Source of the DNA: a cyanobacterium endosymbiont of Rhopalodia gibberula
Lineage (GTDB): Bacteria; Cyanobacteriota; Cyanobacteriia; Cyanobacteriales; Microcystaceae
DNA: 64,000 bases
Direction of reading: 5' to 3'
Assembly (NCBI RefSeq): GCF_003574135.1
Contig: NZ_AP018341.1
Location: 1-64,000, forward strand
The notes under the pieces were generated by a model. That model was not told where the DNA came from. It saw only the letters and a list, made by a program, of their open reading frames with translations, and searched no databases. Positions 14,573 through 24,107 of this stretch are shown here, one piece after another. How positions within the stretch are numbered: the first letter of the stretch is position 1; the number at the start of each line of letters is the position of its first letter. The position numbers were made by a program, and so were the translations under genes.

Positions 14573-15448
14573 ATGGTTACTCCTTCTAAATCAACTTCCG
14601 AACCTACTTGGCTAACGATTATTCGACTCCTGCGGTGGAATAAACCTGCTGGAAGGCTTATTTTAATGATTCCTGCGTTATGGGCAGTTACTTTAGCATC
14701 TAGTGGGACTCCTCCTTTACCATTAGTGATAATAATTATTTTAGGAACCTTAGCCACCAGTGCGGGAGGTTGTGTTATTAATGATTTGTGGGACAGAAAT
14801 ATTGATTCTCAAGTAAAAAGAACTTCTACCCGTCCTTTGGCGGAAAAGTCTTTATCCGTAAAAGTAGGTATTATTGTTGCTTTTATCGCTTTAGGATGCG
14901 CATTGATTTTAGCTTTTTATCTTAATAACTTAAGTTTTTGGCTCTGTGTTGCTGCTTTTCCTGTAATTGTTTGTTATCCTCTAGCTAAGAGGGTTTTTCC
15001 TTTTCCTCAATTAGTTTTATCGTTAGCTTGGGGTTTTGCTGTTTTAATCAGTTGGACGGCAGTGACATCTCGGTTAGAACTTTCTACTTGGATATTATGG
15101 GGAACAACGGTATTTTGGACATTGGGATTTGATACAGTTTATGCAATGTCGGATCAGGAAGATGATAAAAAAATAGGAGTTAATTCTAGCGCTTTATTTT
15201 TTGGTTCTCGTGCTGCTGATGCTGTAGGAATATTCTTTGCAATAAGTGTTGGTTTATTATCCTATTTAGGAATAGTTTTAAAACTTAAAATTGGATTTTG
15301 GATCACTGTAGTTATTGTTATGGTAGGTTGGACAATTCAGTATTTTCACCTCCGTTCAACAGATATCCCTAAATCTGTCTATGAAGAGATTTTTCGTCAG
15401 AATGTTATATTAGGTTTTTTATTATTGGTAGGGATGGTGTTTGGTTAA
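14573..15448 (+). CDS. 4-hydroxybenzoate polyprenyltransferase (UbiA family)
   Basis: A membrane prenyltransferase that attaches a solanesyl-type chain to an aromatic ring; in cyanobacteria this homologue makes the 4-hydroxybenzoate-derived precursor of plastoquinone. The 291-aa protein has about eight to nine hydrophobic helices and both Asp-rich Mg-diphosphate motifs: NDLWDRNIDSQ near residue 66 (Asn-x-x-x-Asp-x-x-x-Asp) and DTVYAMSDQEDD in the second half, plus the KRTSTRPLAEK motif after the first. The start codon ATG at 14573 follows an AT-rich leader. A frameshifted relic on the opposite strand ends exactly over its stop codon. Substrate is inferred from lineage. Confidence 0.9.
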   Translation: MVTPSKSTSEPTWLTIIRLLRWNKPAGRLILMIPALWAVTLASSGTPPLPLVIIIILGTLATSAGGCVINDLWDRNIDSQVKRTSTRPLAEKSLSVKVGIIVAFIALGCALILAFYLNNLSFWLCVAAFPVIVCYPLAKRVFPFPQLVLSLAWGFAVLISWTAVTSRLELSTWILWGTTVFWTLGFDTVYAMSDQEDDKKIGVNSSALFFGSRAADAVGIFFAISVGLLSYLGIVLKLKIGFWITVVIVMVGWTIQYFHLRSTDIPKSVYEEIFRQNVILGFLLLVGMVFG

Positions 15449-15740
15449 TCTTTTGTTTTAAATTTGTTACAAACATCGATTTTCTCTAATTCTTTCAGTT
15501 TTATAAGATAAAAATATCCTCCTTAATCGTCTTTGTTATTAATCCACTGTAAATATCTGTCAAACGAGCTTCAAAAATTAGTTAATAGTACTGTTAAAAT
15601 CTTCTTTAGTTTCTTCAATAATTTGTCCTTAACTGTTTATCCTGAAGTCTGTAATACAAATAGCCTAGTGTTCTCCATCCTTTACCACTTTAATAATTGT
15701 GATTAACTCTCTTTTTAGGAAAATCTTCTCAATTACTATC
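15445..15740 (-). pseudogene. Decayed coding relic, unassigned
   Basis: On the minus strand, one frame reads KVVKDGEH-stop-AICITDFRINS-stop-GQIIEETKEDFNSTIN; after a frame jump near 15575 the next frame reads SSFDRYLQWINNKDD-stop-GGYFYLIKLKELEKID and ends with a stop whose bases overlap the prenyltransferase stop. The residue mix (charged, amphipathic, few Asn/Ile/Lys runs) looks like real protein and unlike the neighbouring random frames. At least three internal stops. The family was not recognised, so product is unknown. Confidence 0.45.
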
Positions 15741-16881
15741 TGTTCAAGATATCATTTTCTTAAAAATATATAAATTTATTATATATTCTTCATAATTGTT
15801 TTGATGCGGAGTTTATTTCCTATCCCACAATAATCCAGATTCTGTCCTAATAAACTTCTCGGTGGTTTGGAACAACTGGAATAGGGTTTATTGAGTATGA
15901 ATATCTGTCCTTTTCAATCTAAATCCTCAAGTAATGGCCATTCATAGGAATACATCATGCTACTTAAGCATATAACATCCATAAAATCCAACAGCAAAAA
16001 AGCTAACTAATTAGCCATTTTTTCAATCCGTAATCTTTCTTGATAGAGCTAAAGTAAACAACTCAGATATAGCTCAGGTCCTAGGATAATATTAGGAATT
16101 ATCAAATAAAATGAAAAAGATAAAATCAGTCAAAGCTATAAATTTGATAATCTCAATCGAGATTGCTATCGTAAACCCAACTCAAGAAAAAACTATTAAC
16201 CAAACTTCAACACAACAAAAACGATAAGTTTTTTTAAAAAAAGGTAATTTTAATTTTCAAATCTTCAATACGATAGGTTTTGGGATTTTATTATTAAGCC
16301 CAAAACTTCTAATTTCCAAAGGTCGGCTAGTAATTTTTGAGCTTTCAAACAAATATTTTAGATTTCTCTAAATTCGTAGAATTTATCATATTTATCAGCT
16401 TTTTTTAAAAAAAATAGAAAGATTGACTACAATAAAAGCCAAATTTTGGGTAGCTTTTGTTTGTTTAGAAAGTTTAAGACTATATTTCTAAATACTGTTT
16501 GAGAGAATAATTTTTGGTGATTAGTCAACAAAAGTGAACCGCTCTTACTTTTTGCTTTAACAAGACCAACAAGAGTTTTGAGAAAGTGACAATATTCTAA
16601 ACAAATATTAGAAGAAACAATCTGATTTTCAGAGATTTTTAACTAATTGTAAAGACGTTAATCAACGCTATCTTAACTATTAGTTTCTCTAAATCGTCAA
16701 AGCCTCTAAAAGCTCTGTCCATTATATTAGCTCTCCACCTGAATTCCCAAACTTTACCAAGCCCAGAAGAATCAGTGGCAGACTTAACCCTAACAATCAT
16801 TAATCTACACGCAGTCTGACACCATCACCCAATAAGGGTTTGCACTAAACTAACACAGAGTCAACAGGGATTCTTTCTAAA
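15741..16881. other. Gene-free stretch with faint relics
   Basis: Less AT-rich than other gaps, suggesting recent decay. The minus strand at 16639-16800 is an open 53-codon frame with ATG whose middle (KVWEF and FRGFDDLEKLI) resembles the C-terminal end of IS630-type transposases, where NVWxF and a later F-x-x-(Y/F)-(D/E)-(D/E) motif occur. The resemblance is weak. Around 15800-15960 the minus strand also shows short readable pieces that I could not assign. Confidence 0.35.
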
Positions 16882-16955
<74 letters not shown>

Positions 16956-17015
16956 CCGCTTTTACTAGTATAGCAAAAACTATAAGTTTATTGCAAGTTA
17001 TTTTACTAAATACTT

Positions 17016-17969
17016 TCAAATCATAGATAATTCCCCAATGACTTCAAGGCGTTTGTAGTTACTAAGGTTCATAAATTTTTCGGCTAAGGTTTCGGCTACA
17101 CTAGGAGTTATCCAACCTATATTTCGCAACACATGAAGAGCTGTGGCGTATTTAGCTCGTTTAGAGCCATCCATTACTTTAATTGCTAATCCTATTCCCT
17201 CTCCCACACGACCAACACATTGAATGCCTTCAGCCCCAGATTTACTGACGAGTTCTCCTTCAGTTAGACGCATCAATTCTGTATCGAAGGCTCCCACCCC
17301 AGCTACCATTGTCGGGTAGTAAGTCATTGCTCGGACAATTCTTTCTAAGTCTAGGTTATTCCCCGATGCTAACTGAGCATATAAATGAGCCATTTGACTA
17401 AGCTTCATAGAGTAGGTTGGAGCTCCACAATCATCATGAGCACTAATCAATTCTGCTCCTGGCATGGCTAACAACTCACCAATCTTGTCTAGGATTAAGT
17501 GTTGTACAGGGGAAGATTTTTCTAGATAGGTATTAAGAGGCCAGTTGCGTTGTTGACAAATAGCTAACATTGCAGCGTGTTTTCCCGAACAATTATGCTG
17601 TAAAGGACTTCTACATCCTACAGGAATCGGGCATTGCAATGCACTAGGGTCAATATCAGCCCGCCAGAGTACATTGAAAACCTGTCGTGCCTGTTCAACC
17701 GTCCCTTGATGAGAGCTACAAATAACTGCTAAGTCTTTATCATTAAGCTCATAGCGTTCTAGGGTTCCAGTGGTAACTACAGCTATGGACTGGAAGGGTT
17801 TTAGAGCTGAACGGACAAAGGCAGTAGTTTCAGAATTTCCGGCGACTAATAAGAGTCTTCCACGAGCATCACAGACCGTTGCTTCAACTTGATGAGCTGA
17901 CTCAACAATGCCTTCCCGTAATAAATGAACTTCTAATTTAGGAGTATGGGTGCGTGTTCCTCTGGTCAT
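17016..17969 (-). CDS. Asparaginase (PF06089-type)
   Basis: A 317-aa member of the asparaginase II family typified by the Rhizobium enzyme, unrelated to E. coli AnsB. Family blocks are visible: VRSALKPFQSI, the CSSHQGT segment near residue 84, NCSGKHAAMLA near residue 126 with the putative catalytic Ser-Lys pair, DDCGAPTYSMKLSQMA, and SKSGAEGIQCVG. It would hydrolyse asparagine to aspartate and ammonia in the cytosol, though activity in cyanobacterial members is mostly assigned by homology. It is third in a minus-strand run after rsfS and CGLD27 (49-base gap). ATG at 17969 fits. Confidence 0.88.
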   Translation of the reverse strand: MTRGTRTHTPKLEVHLLREGIVESAHQVEATVCDARGRLLLVAGNSETTAFVRSALKPFQSIAVVTTGTLERYELNDKDLAVICSSHQGTVEQARQVFNVLWRADIDPSALQCPIPVGCRSPLQHNCSGKHAAMLAICQQRNWPLNTYLEKSSPVQHLILDKIGELLAMPGAELISAHDDCGAPTYSMKLSQMAHLYAQLASGNNLDLERIVRAMTYYPTMVAGVGAFDTELMRLTEGELVSKSGAEGIQCVGRVGEGIGLAIKVMDGSKRAKYATALHVLRNIGWITPSVAETLAEKFMNLSNYKRLEVIGELSMI

Positions 17970-18018
17970 TCGATTCTAAAGTTTATGATTGTGGGTTGGT
18001 ATAGGATGTGTTGAAATA

Positions 18019-18519
18019 TTATTGAGACAGCCACATCATGATATCACCAATGACAATACCTCCAACAATCACTTCTGTACGAATTAGACGTTGTAAAATT
18101 GGATCCACTTGGTAGGACACAATCAGACGATCACGAGTTAATACTTCTGGAGGTTTAGTCCAAGTTTGTCCGTCATACCACCCTGACTCTTCATAAAAAA
18201 TTGTCGGTTTTCTCAGGCGATCACCCACATAACACCAACCTAATCCCAATTGTATGATTACGAAAGTAACCACTAACCCTGCTCCTAGGTTATTGCATAG
18301 GATAAACAAAAAAGGGGATTTTTGGGGAGGAAAACTGGCTGCAGTAATGGGACTAGTTAATATCCATCCAATTAGTCCTACATAAATAAATTTTCGCCAA
18401 TAGAGTCTAGTTTCTAGAGTTGCCCATCGAAAAAACCACGATTTTTTTAAGTCTTCGTATTCGTTAACAGGTTGTTGCTCGGTAGGAACGGGGCAGATTT
18501 TTATGGGCAATTCCCTCAT
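18019..18519 (-). CDS. CGLD27/Ycf36 family membrane protein (DUF1230)
   Basis: A 166-aa member of the DUF1230 family (CGLD27 in green algae and plants, Ycf36 in plastids). The N-terminal LPIKICPVPTEQQPVNEY is the family hallmark, followed by two hydrophobic segments (about residues 46-63 and 74-96) and a C-terminal GWYDGQTWTKPPEVLTRDRL motif. Biochemical role is not established; plant studies link the family to iron or photosynthetic maintenance. It sits 26 bases downstream of rsfS and 49 bases upstream of asparaginase on the same strand. Retention in an apparently shrinking genome suggests a role beyond photosystem II. Confidence 0.9.
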   Translation of the reverse strand: MRELPIKICPVPTEQQPVNEYEDLKKSWFFRWATLETRLYWRKFIYVGLIGWILTSPITAASFPPQKSPFLFILCNNLGAGLVVTFVIIQLGLGWCYVGDRLRKPTIFYEESGWYDGQTWTKPPEVLTRDRLIVSYQVDPILQRLIRTEVIVGGIVIGDIMMWLSQ

Positions 18520-18545
18520 GATAATTATAGCTGTATAGCTTGTAA

Positions 18546-18959
18546 TTAGGATAATTCAATACGTTCAGCATGACCCCAGAACGCTTCCAAGTTATAAAAT
18601 TCTCGTTCTTCAGGTAAAAGAATATGAACGATCACGTTCCCATAATCTTGTAGTATCCAAGTTCCTTGTCGTTTTCCTTCAACACGTAAGGGAGATTGTC
18701 TACAAGTCTGATTGACTTTTTCCTCGATCGCATCAGCAATTGCTTTGACTTGAGTAGTAGAAAATCCAGTAGTAAGAATAAAGTAGTCACTTAAGTAAGA
18801 AATTTCTGTGACTTTCAAAATAACAATATCATCGGCTTTGCGGTCATCAGCTGCCTGGACAATCGCCCAGATAAGAGTTTGGGTTTTTGGTTCAGTTGAA
18901 TTATCTGTCACCGTTAAGGTCAAGGTATTTTCTGAGGGAGATAGCTCGTAATTTATCAT
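18546..18959 (-). CDS. rsfS: Ribosomal silencing factor RsfS
   Basis: Iojap/RsfS family, which binds ribosomal protein L14 on the large subunit and blocks subunit joining when nutrients are short. The 137-aa protein has the family core: ADDRKADDIVILKV near residue 35, LSDYFILTTG with conserved Tyr-Phe, and a C-terminal QDYGNVIVHILLPEEREFYNLEAFW. The N-terminal 25 residues are variable. First gene of the rsfS - CGLD27 - asparaginase - tRNA run. Confidence 0.94.
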   Translation of the reverse strand: MINYELSPSENTLTLTVTDNSTEPKTQTLIWAIVQAADDRKADDIVILKVTEISYLSDYFILTTGFSTTQVKAIADAIEEKVNQTCRQSPLRVEGKRQGTWILQDYGNVIVHILLPEEREFYNLEAFWGHAERIELS

Positions 18960-19016
18960 TAAGCGTTAATTTATCTTAGACATCCAATGATTTATGGTTT
19001 AAACCAGGTTAAAGCG

Positions 19017-19260
19017 TTAATTATTCTTGGTAACTGCAGTAAACTCTATTCTAGTTTGAAGCAATGCCCAACTGCGAGTTAAAATAGCTCTTAGATAAAG
19101 ATCTAACTGATAGCCATCTAAGTTAAGTTTTTAAGGAAAAATTACAGGTTCGCTGCACGCTTCCATAAAATTCACGTTCACTGAATACAATGCATGGTCC
19201 TGATCCTAGCGTACTTTTCTGATTGTATTCTAATGCATTAGCTAAATAATAGGATAGGAT
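19017..19260 (-). pseudogene. Frameshifted small gene, unassigned
   Basis: Two minus-strand frames join naturally at a run of five A (19128-19132 on the plus strand as T). The upstream frame (19260-19123) reads SYYLANALEYNQKSTLG, then GPCIVFSEREFYGSVQRTCNFSLK; the downstream frame (19130-19017) continues LNLDGYQLDLYLRAILTRSWALLQ and ends VTKNN-stop. With four A instead of five, both would form one frame of about 82 residues. No ATG is present in the upstream frame, so the N-terminus is also lost. The family was not recognised. It sits just upstream of rsfS on the same strand. Confidence 0.55.
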
Positions 19261-19420
19261 TCATATCTGAAGACTGCCTAGAGTAGAATTACTTAATAGC
19301 TGTCAATATCTTTTTGATATTTTACCCCAAATTGTTCTCTGGCTTTGAAAGTTTAACCTATTTTTGATCAATCCATCCCTGATTCATAGTAAATCTCAAA
19401 AAGCATGATCTAAATAATAG

Positions 19421-19453
19421 ATAATCAAGTTGATAGACTATCAACTTGATTAT
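19421..19453. repeat. 16-bp inverted repeat
   Basis: Arms 19421-19436 and 19438-19453 are perfect reverse complements around a single A. No gene within 450 bases downstream; the decayed gene at 19017-19260 is on its left. Confidence 0.75.
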
Positions 19454-20081
19454 TAAAAATAACAACTTTTATAAAAAAAGTATAAATATTGTCAAAATTT
19501 ACATTGATTTTAAAACTAAACAGTGTCTAAGTAGATGAACTTAAATCAGTCTAAAGTAGAAACCAAATTAAATGAAAAAGATCACTGAATACCAGCATTA
19601 CCATCTTTTTAAGACGGAAAAAACAGAAATATTTTGTTTAAATCTATCAAGAATAGAAAATCTTAAAAGAGAATAGAGTTACATTTAATATTTTAGACAT
19701 TTATTTAGAGTTTTTTGTCTGTCATAGTTTTTATCTTTCTTTTGTAACATCAATTTTTCTAAGCTAATTAACACCATGGTCTATTATAAGAATTTAATTC
19801 GCTCTCAATATACTAATATTTCAGGTTAGACTTAAAAAAATAGAAGATTTTACTTTCATTCCACAAGTAAACACAGAACAAATGATCTGGTTAAGTTACA
19901 GTTTGAGAGATAAATTTAGAAAAAATTGCCTCTATGTTAATCAATTAACTATGATAATGCTTTAACCATAGATCTTGTTCTTCATTGACCACTCTAAAAA
20001 AGAATTTTTATTTATTAAGTCTACCCAGACTTTAGAACTCTCATTAATATAAGTGATAGCAGTAACATAGATTCACAATAG

Positions 20082-21680
20082 ATGAAAAAGAGTATTGCAT
20101 GGTTGGTAGGGAGTTTAAGTGTCTTGGAAATCATGACCCCCATTAGGGCCCTAGAAAACTCTATAGGCGAAGCAGGAATTAATGCTGAAAAGTTACACAA
20201 AGACCCTTACAATCTGACGGGACGTAAAATTGCCATCGGCCAAGTGGAAATTGGCCGACCTGGGCAATTTGGATTTGATAAGATTGCTGCCTGGAATCCA
20301 AAAATAAATCTAGCAGGAGTCTATTTTCGTAACAATTTTGTTAAACCTAACAGCAATTTAGACAACCATGCGGCAATGGTGGCAACAATGATGGTAAGTC
20401 AAGATAAACGAGTACCTGGAGTTGCTCCAAAGGCTAGACTGTACGCCTCAGCTGTTGGTGAGCTCAAACGAGGAGGACAACCCGAAGAGTGTTTAGCCAG
20501 TCAACACGTAGCCCAGCAAAATGGTGATGATGTTCGGGCGATTAATTTTAGTTTTGGGGAATCTTTACAACGAGATCCTAGAGAAAATGCTAGGCTTGAT
20601 GGCAATGCTTTGTTGACTCAATGTATTGATTGGTCTGCAAGGGTTCATGACGTTCTTTATGTGATTGCTGGCAATCAAGGGGAGGGGGGCATTCCTATTC
20701 CGACAGATCATTACAATGGAATTACCACTGCTTATACGACTAAACAAAAAGGAAAGTTTACTAAAGTTGACTTTGCGAATTTAAGCGCGCTTCCGATAGG
20801 GATTGGTCGGCGTTTGATTAGGCGCGAAATTAATACAGGATTAAGGCGAGCAGTGAGTTTAGTCGCCCCAGGGAATAAAATTATCCTATATGATCTGTCG
20901 GGAAAAATTAATGAGGTCAGTGGGACAAGTTTTGCTGCCCCTCATATTACGGCCTCGGTAGCTTTGCTCCAGGAATTTGGTGATCGCCAACTACGAGAAA
21001 AACAAGCTAATTGGAGTTTAGACTCTCGTCGCCATCAAGTTATGAAAGCTGTCTTGCTTAATTCTGCTGATAAAATACAAGACCACGGCGATGGTTTATT
21101 ACTAGGGATGGTTCGCACAGTTTTAAATAAAAAAAATCAAAACTGGTTAAAATCTGATGCCTATCACGACCCAAAGACCCCTTTAGATATAGAGATGGGA
21201 ACAGGACATTTGAATACCTTTCGGGCTTATCAACAATTTAGTGCGGGTCAATGGAAACCTAATGGGGCAGTTTCTTCTCTAGGTTGGAATTATGATACAA
21301 TCACCTATAATAAACATCATGACTATGTAATAGAAACCCCATTAAGCCACGGAAGTTATGTTGCTATTACACTTGTTTGGGACCGCCATGTTGAGTTAAA
21401 TGATACTAATAGAAATAAGCGATACAATTTAGGCGAAACATTCCGTGATCGCGGCTTAAATAATTTAGATTTATATTTGATGCCGGCAACTGGCAAAAAT
21501 GTTTCTCAAAGTGTCTGTTCTTCTATTAGTAAAGTAGACAACATTGAACATATTTTCTGTCAAGTTCCTAACACTGGACTATACAAAGTTCGAGTTCAGT
21601 ATCCTCAACCTCTTAATCAATACAAACAACCTTATGGGTTAGCTTGGTGGACGGCTTCTTTGAGGTCCCTTCCACAGTGA
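20082..21680 (+). CDS. Subtilase-like (S8) protein, atypical catalytic site
   Basis: A 532-aa predicted exported protein. An N-terminal hydrophobic segment (about residues 5-23) ending IRALE looks like a signal peptide. The S8 fold is visible: His near residue 96 in DNHAAMVATMM, an Asn near 198 in VIAGNQG, and Ser 283 in GTSFAAPHITASVA. The usual first block (for example VAVIDTG) reads IAIGQVEIG, so the catalytic Asp is absent or replaced by Gln/Glu. A C-terminal region of about 170 residues with a DLYLMP and GLYKVRV pattern looks like the beta-rich P-domain-like tail of many bacterial subtilases. It may be a weak protease or a binding protein. The gene is intact and isolated. Confidence 0.85.
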   Translation: MKKSIAWLVGSLSVLEIMTPIRALENSIGEAGINAEKLHKDPYNLTGRKIAIGQVEIGRPGQFGFDKIAAWNPKINLAGVYFRNNFVKPNSNLDNHAAMVATMMVSQDKRVPGVAPKARLYASAVGELKRGGQPEECLASQHVAQQNGDDVRAINFSFGESLQRDPRENARLDGNALLTQCIDWSARVHDVLYVIAGNQGEGGIPIPTDHYNGITTAYTTKQKGKFTKVDFANLSALPIGIGRRLIRREINTGLRRAVSLVAPGNKIILYDLSGKINEVSGTSFAAPHITASVALLQEFGDRQLREKQANWSLDSRRHQVMKAVLLNSADKIQDHGDGLLLGMVRTVLNKKNQNWLKSDAYHDPKTPLDIEMGTGHLNTFRAYQQFSAGQWKPNGAVSSLGWNYDTITYNKHHDYVIETPLSHGSYVAITLVWDRHVELNDTNRNKRYNLGETFRDRGLNNLDLYLMPATGKNVSQSVCSSISKVDNIEHIFCQVPNTGLYKVRVQYPQPLNQYKQPYGLAWWTASLRSLPQ

Positions 21681-23394
21681 CCCTTCTTGAGAAAGTTAAA
21701 GCGTAATCGCTAGGTCCTCACAGTAAAAATCTATTTTACTGTTAAGTTGACTCCGAAAATACAGGAGAGTCTGAGACCGTCCTTTTTCCTCAAAACTGTT
21801 CGAGTTTATATTCTCTGTCTATCAGGAGATAAATCTTAACTTTAGATTAGTTTAACTATAAAGCTGAGAACTCTATCCCTAAATAATCCACAATTCGATT
21901 TCATCAACTTCAATACCATTTAATGGTATGTCATTTCAAATACATAATCATTTTGCTGATTCATTCATACAAGTTGAATACTCAGAGCAAGAGACTCCTC
22001 ATTCTTAATAATCGATGCTTTTTTACCAAAGAGGTTTATTGGCTAACGTTAGTCGTTTGACCGCTATAATGTCAGGTCCATATTCAGTATCTTCCTTCAA
22101 ATGTTTTATCTTAATTTTGATCTCTCAATAGTCACCAAACGCCTCAATTCATAGGAGTTTTCCGCACTCTTTGAGTACTAATCCAGAGATTGATCTATTG
22201 AAATCAGTGCTTTATCAATCCGTGACAGTTATTAAGCTCATTATCATCGCAGATTCTTGCTTTTGATTTGATTAAGATAAAAATCTGAAATTTCCACACT
22301 AAATTTACAGATATACTGATTCTTTGAAAGACTTTAACTCTAAGTAGTTAGACGTAAATAAACAGAATAATCTTATTACATTTTATAAGTTTAAAAGTAA
22401 TTGCTGATCAAGAAGATTACTCAAAAAAATACTTAAAGTTCTAAGTAGTTAAATTTAATATATTATAGTGATCAGCAATTATAAGAGAAATCTATTTAGA
22501 ATGTTTAGATAAGTAAAAAAATGAACAAACGTAGTAGAAAAGTAAAAGGTTAAATAAATGTAGTTTATAAAAAAAAAATACAATTTTTTTCCCTTGTTTT
22601 AATACAATTTAAACTAGAGTACTTGTACGTATTGAGTAGTTGTCAAGAATGACTGCTGTATATCTTTCTTTAAGATGTTCTACTTTTTTGAGTTTTTTAT
22701 CTGTGATATATGAACCAATTATTTTCTATTTATAGCCACTTTTTTAAAAGTTTACAAATTATTGTAGGATCTAATTTTACTTTTATTTATGATTTTTAAA
22801 ATTATAGATGGTTACTAACTATAATAAGTTCTTTATTCAATCTAAGTTTTTTTCTCCTACTCTTTAGAAAAAAACACAAATAATTCTTCTGTTTCCTAAA
22901 TAATCTATCAAAAAATCATTTTTTTATTAAATCTTCTGATAGGTTCACTAAAAATAAATTTTTTAACTTTCCATTTTTTTGTATTTCAACATAAAATTTT
23001 TACTCTTGTTTTCGTTTTGGAGAAAATTTTATATCTTGAGTTAACTTTGATTATTCCTGCCCTTCTACTTATGTAAACTAAATTATTAGATAGGCTGGCA
23101 TTCAATGATCGCTTTTTTCAACTAATTTTCCATTTTAAATTTATTTATACTTATCTATTTATGCTCATCCATTTATACACTTTCTTAATAGTTCTTTATA
23201 TAGTGTTGTCTATTTATGTCTGACTTAACTGTAGGATAGATACGCTCTCTCTTTTTACCACTATCATCAACAATTAATTACTCCCTAAAATTTTTCTTGA
23301 CGATATCTATGTAGGACAAGAAAATATAGACTTGCCATCATATCTCATAACTATATAGCAACTAATAGAAAAAATTTTATGATTTCTTGTTAAA
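21681..23394. other. 1.7-kb gap, mostly featureless
   Basis: The part to about 22290 is less AT-rich and may be old coding DNA: the minus strand at about 21702-21800 reads FEEKGRSQTLLYF and IDFYCEDLAITL-stop, unassigned. Beyond 22300 the DNA is highly AT-rich with no readable product. A 12-bp repeat pair (22399-22410 with 22469-22480) encloses 58 bases. Confidence 0.5.
21720..21742 (+). terminator. Hairpin after subtilase-like gene
   Basis: Arms 21720-21728 and 21734-21742 (9 perfect pairs, 5-base loop) lie 40 bases past the stop. There is no long T run after the stem, so termination is suggested by position only. Confidence 0.4.
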
Positions 23395-23877
23395 GAGAAT
23401 GTCAATGAAAATAGTGCTCCTGATGGAGTAATTAGTACTTCAAACACTATTGACTGGTGAAGAAAATAATCTAGCTATTGTCAGTGTCAGTCAGGTATTA
23501 TCTCTTGACTGACACTGATACTGACACTGACAATTCACAATTTAGGTTGATAGACTTTAACATTTTAATCTGTTGGAGATTCTTAAACCCTAATTATGGA
23601 TAGTGGTAAAGACTAAGTAAATGTTATTCATACCCTAGAAGATAATTATAGTTCAGACCAATTCAAGGGATGAGTAGGTCCATTTGTGCTGAAACTTTGT
23701 ATTGATACTAATAATCGTATGGATACAGGGCTGATAATGACCTGATTCTACTAGATCCTGGGGGATAATTTTTTGCATTCCAACGGTAATGTCATTAGGG
23801 ATTATAACTTATCGGGAGAAGACAAAATTGAATTTATTACCACTAGCTCACAATTTGGTTTTTTCGGAAATGATTAA
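23395..23877 (+). pseudogene. RTX/cadherin-like surface protein relic
   Basis: Readable fragments in shifting plus-strand frames match large calcium-binding secreted proteins. The first, ENVNENSAPDGVISTS from 23395, is the typical opening of cadherin-like repeats. A Thr-Asp run (LTDTDTDTDNSQFRL) follows near 23510. Then come FVLKLCIDTNNRMDTG and, after frame jumps, DNDLILL and DNFLHSNGNVIRDYNLSGEDKIEFI, the usual end of hemolysin-type (RTX) domains, closing with a stop at 23875-23877. Most repeats and the whole N-terminal part are gone. The parent would have been a secreted or surface adhesin or enzyme; here it is only the last fragment. Confidence 0.6.
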
Positions 23878-24030
23878 AATATTTATCTAAACACCTTTAA
23901 CATATTGATTGAAGTCTTTGGTTTTCTGAACAATTAATACCTTCAGCTTAATTAAAGACAATTATGTATTTAATGGCAAATTTCATTATGTCAAACATAA
24001 AAAGGTTATTATCCTGTGAAGTTTTAATTT

Positions 24031-24062
24031 AAAAAGCGGTAGCAGAAAAACTTACCACCGCT
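24031..24062 (-). terminator. Terminator of clpC
   Basis: On the minus strand a GC-containing stem (AGCGGTGGTA with TGCTACCGCT, 10 pairs including two G-U) closes a short loop and is followed by TTTTTAAATT. It starts 46 bases after the clpC stop. This is the best conventional rho-independent terminator in this half of the window. Confidence 0.75.
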
Positions 24063-24107
24063 ATAAGTTGGGGTTAATAATCCAGATAATTATCCGATAA
24101 CCCATCA

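Larger units (their letters stand above)
18960..20081. other. 1.1-kb gap with frameshifted relic and hairpin
   Basis: Contains the relic at 19017-19260 and the 16-bp hairpin at 19421-19453, both listed. The rest up to the subtilase gene has stops in all frames and no recognised product. Confidence 0.65.

Noticed and set aside
23477-23534. Repeated TGACACTGA/TCAGTGTCA units as a possible regulatory or CRISPR-like repeat
   Set aside because: They encode the Thr-Asp linker of the RTX-type pseudogene; no spacer-like regularity.
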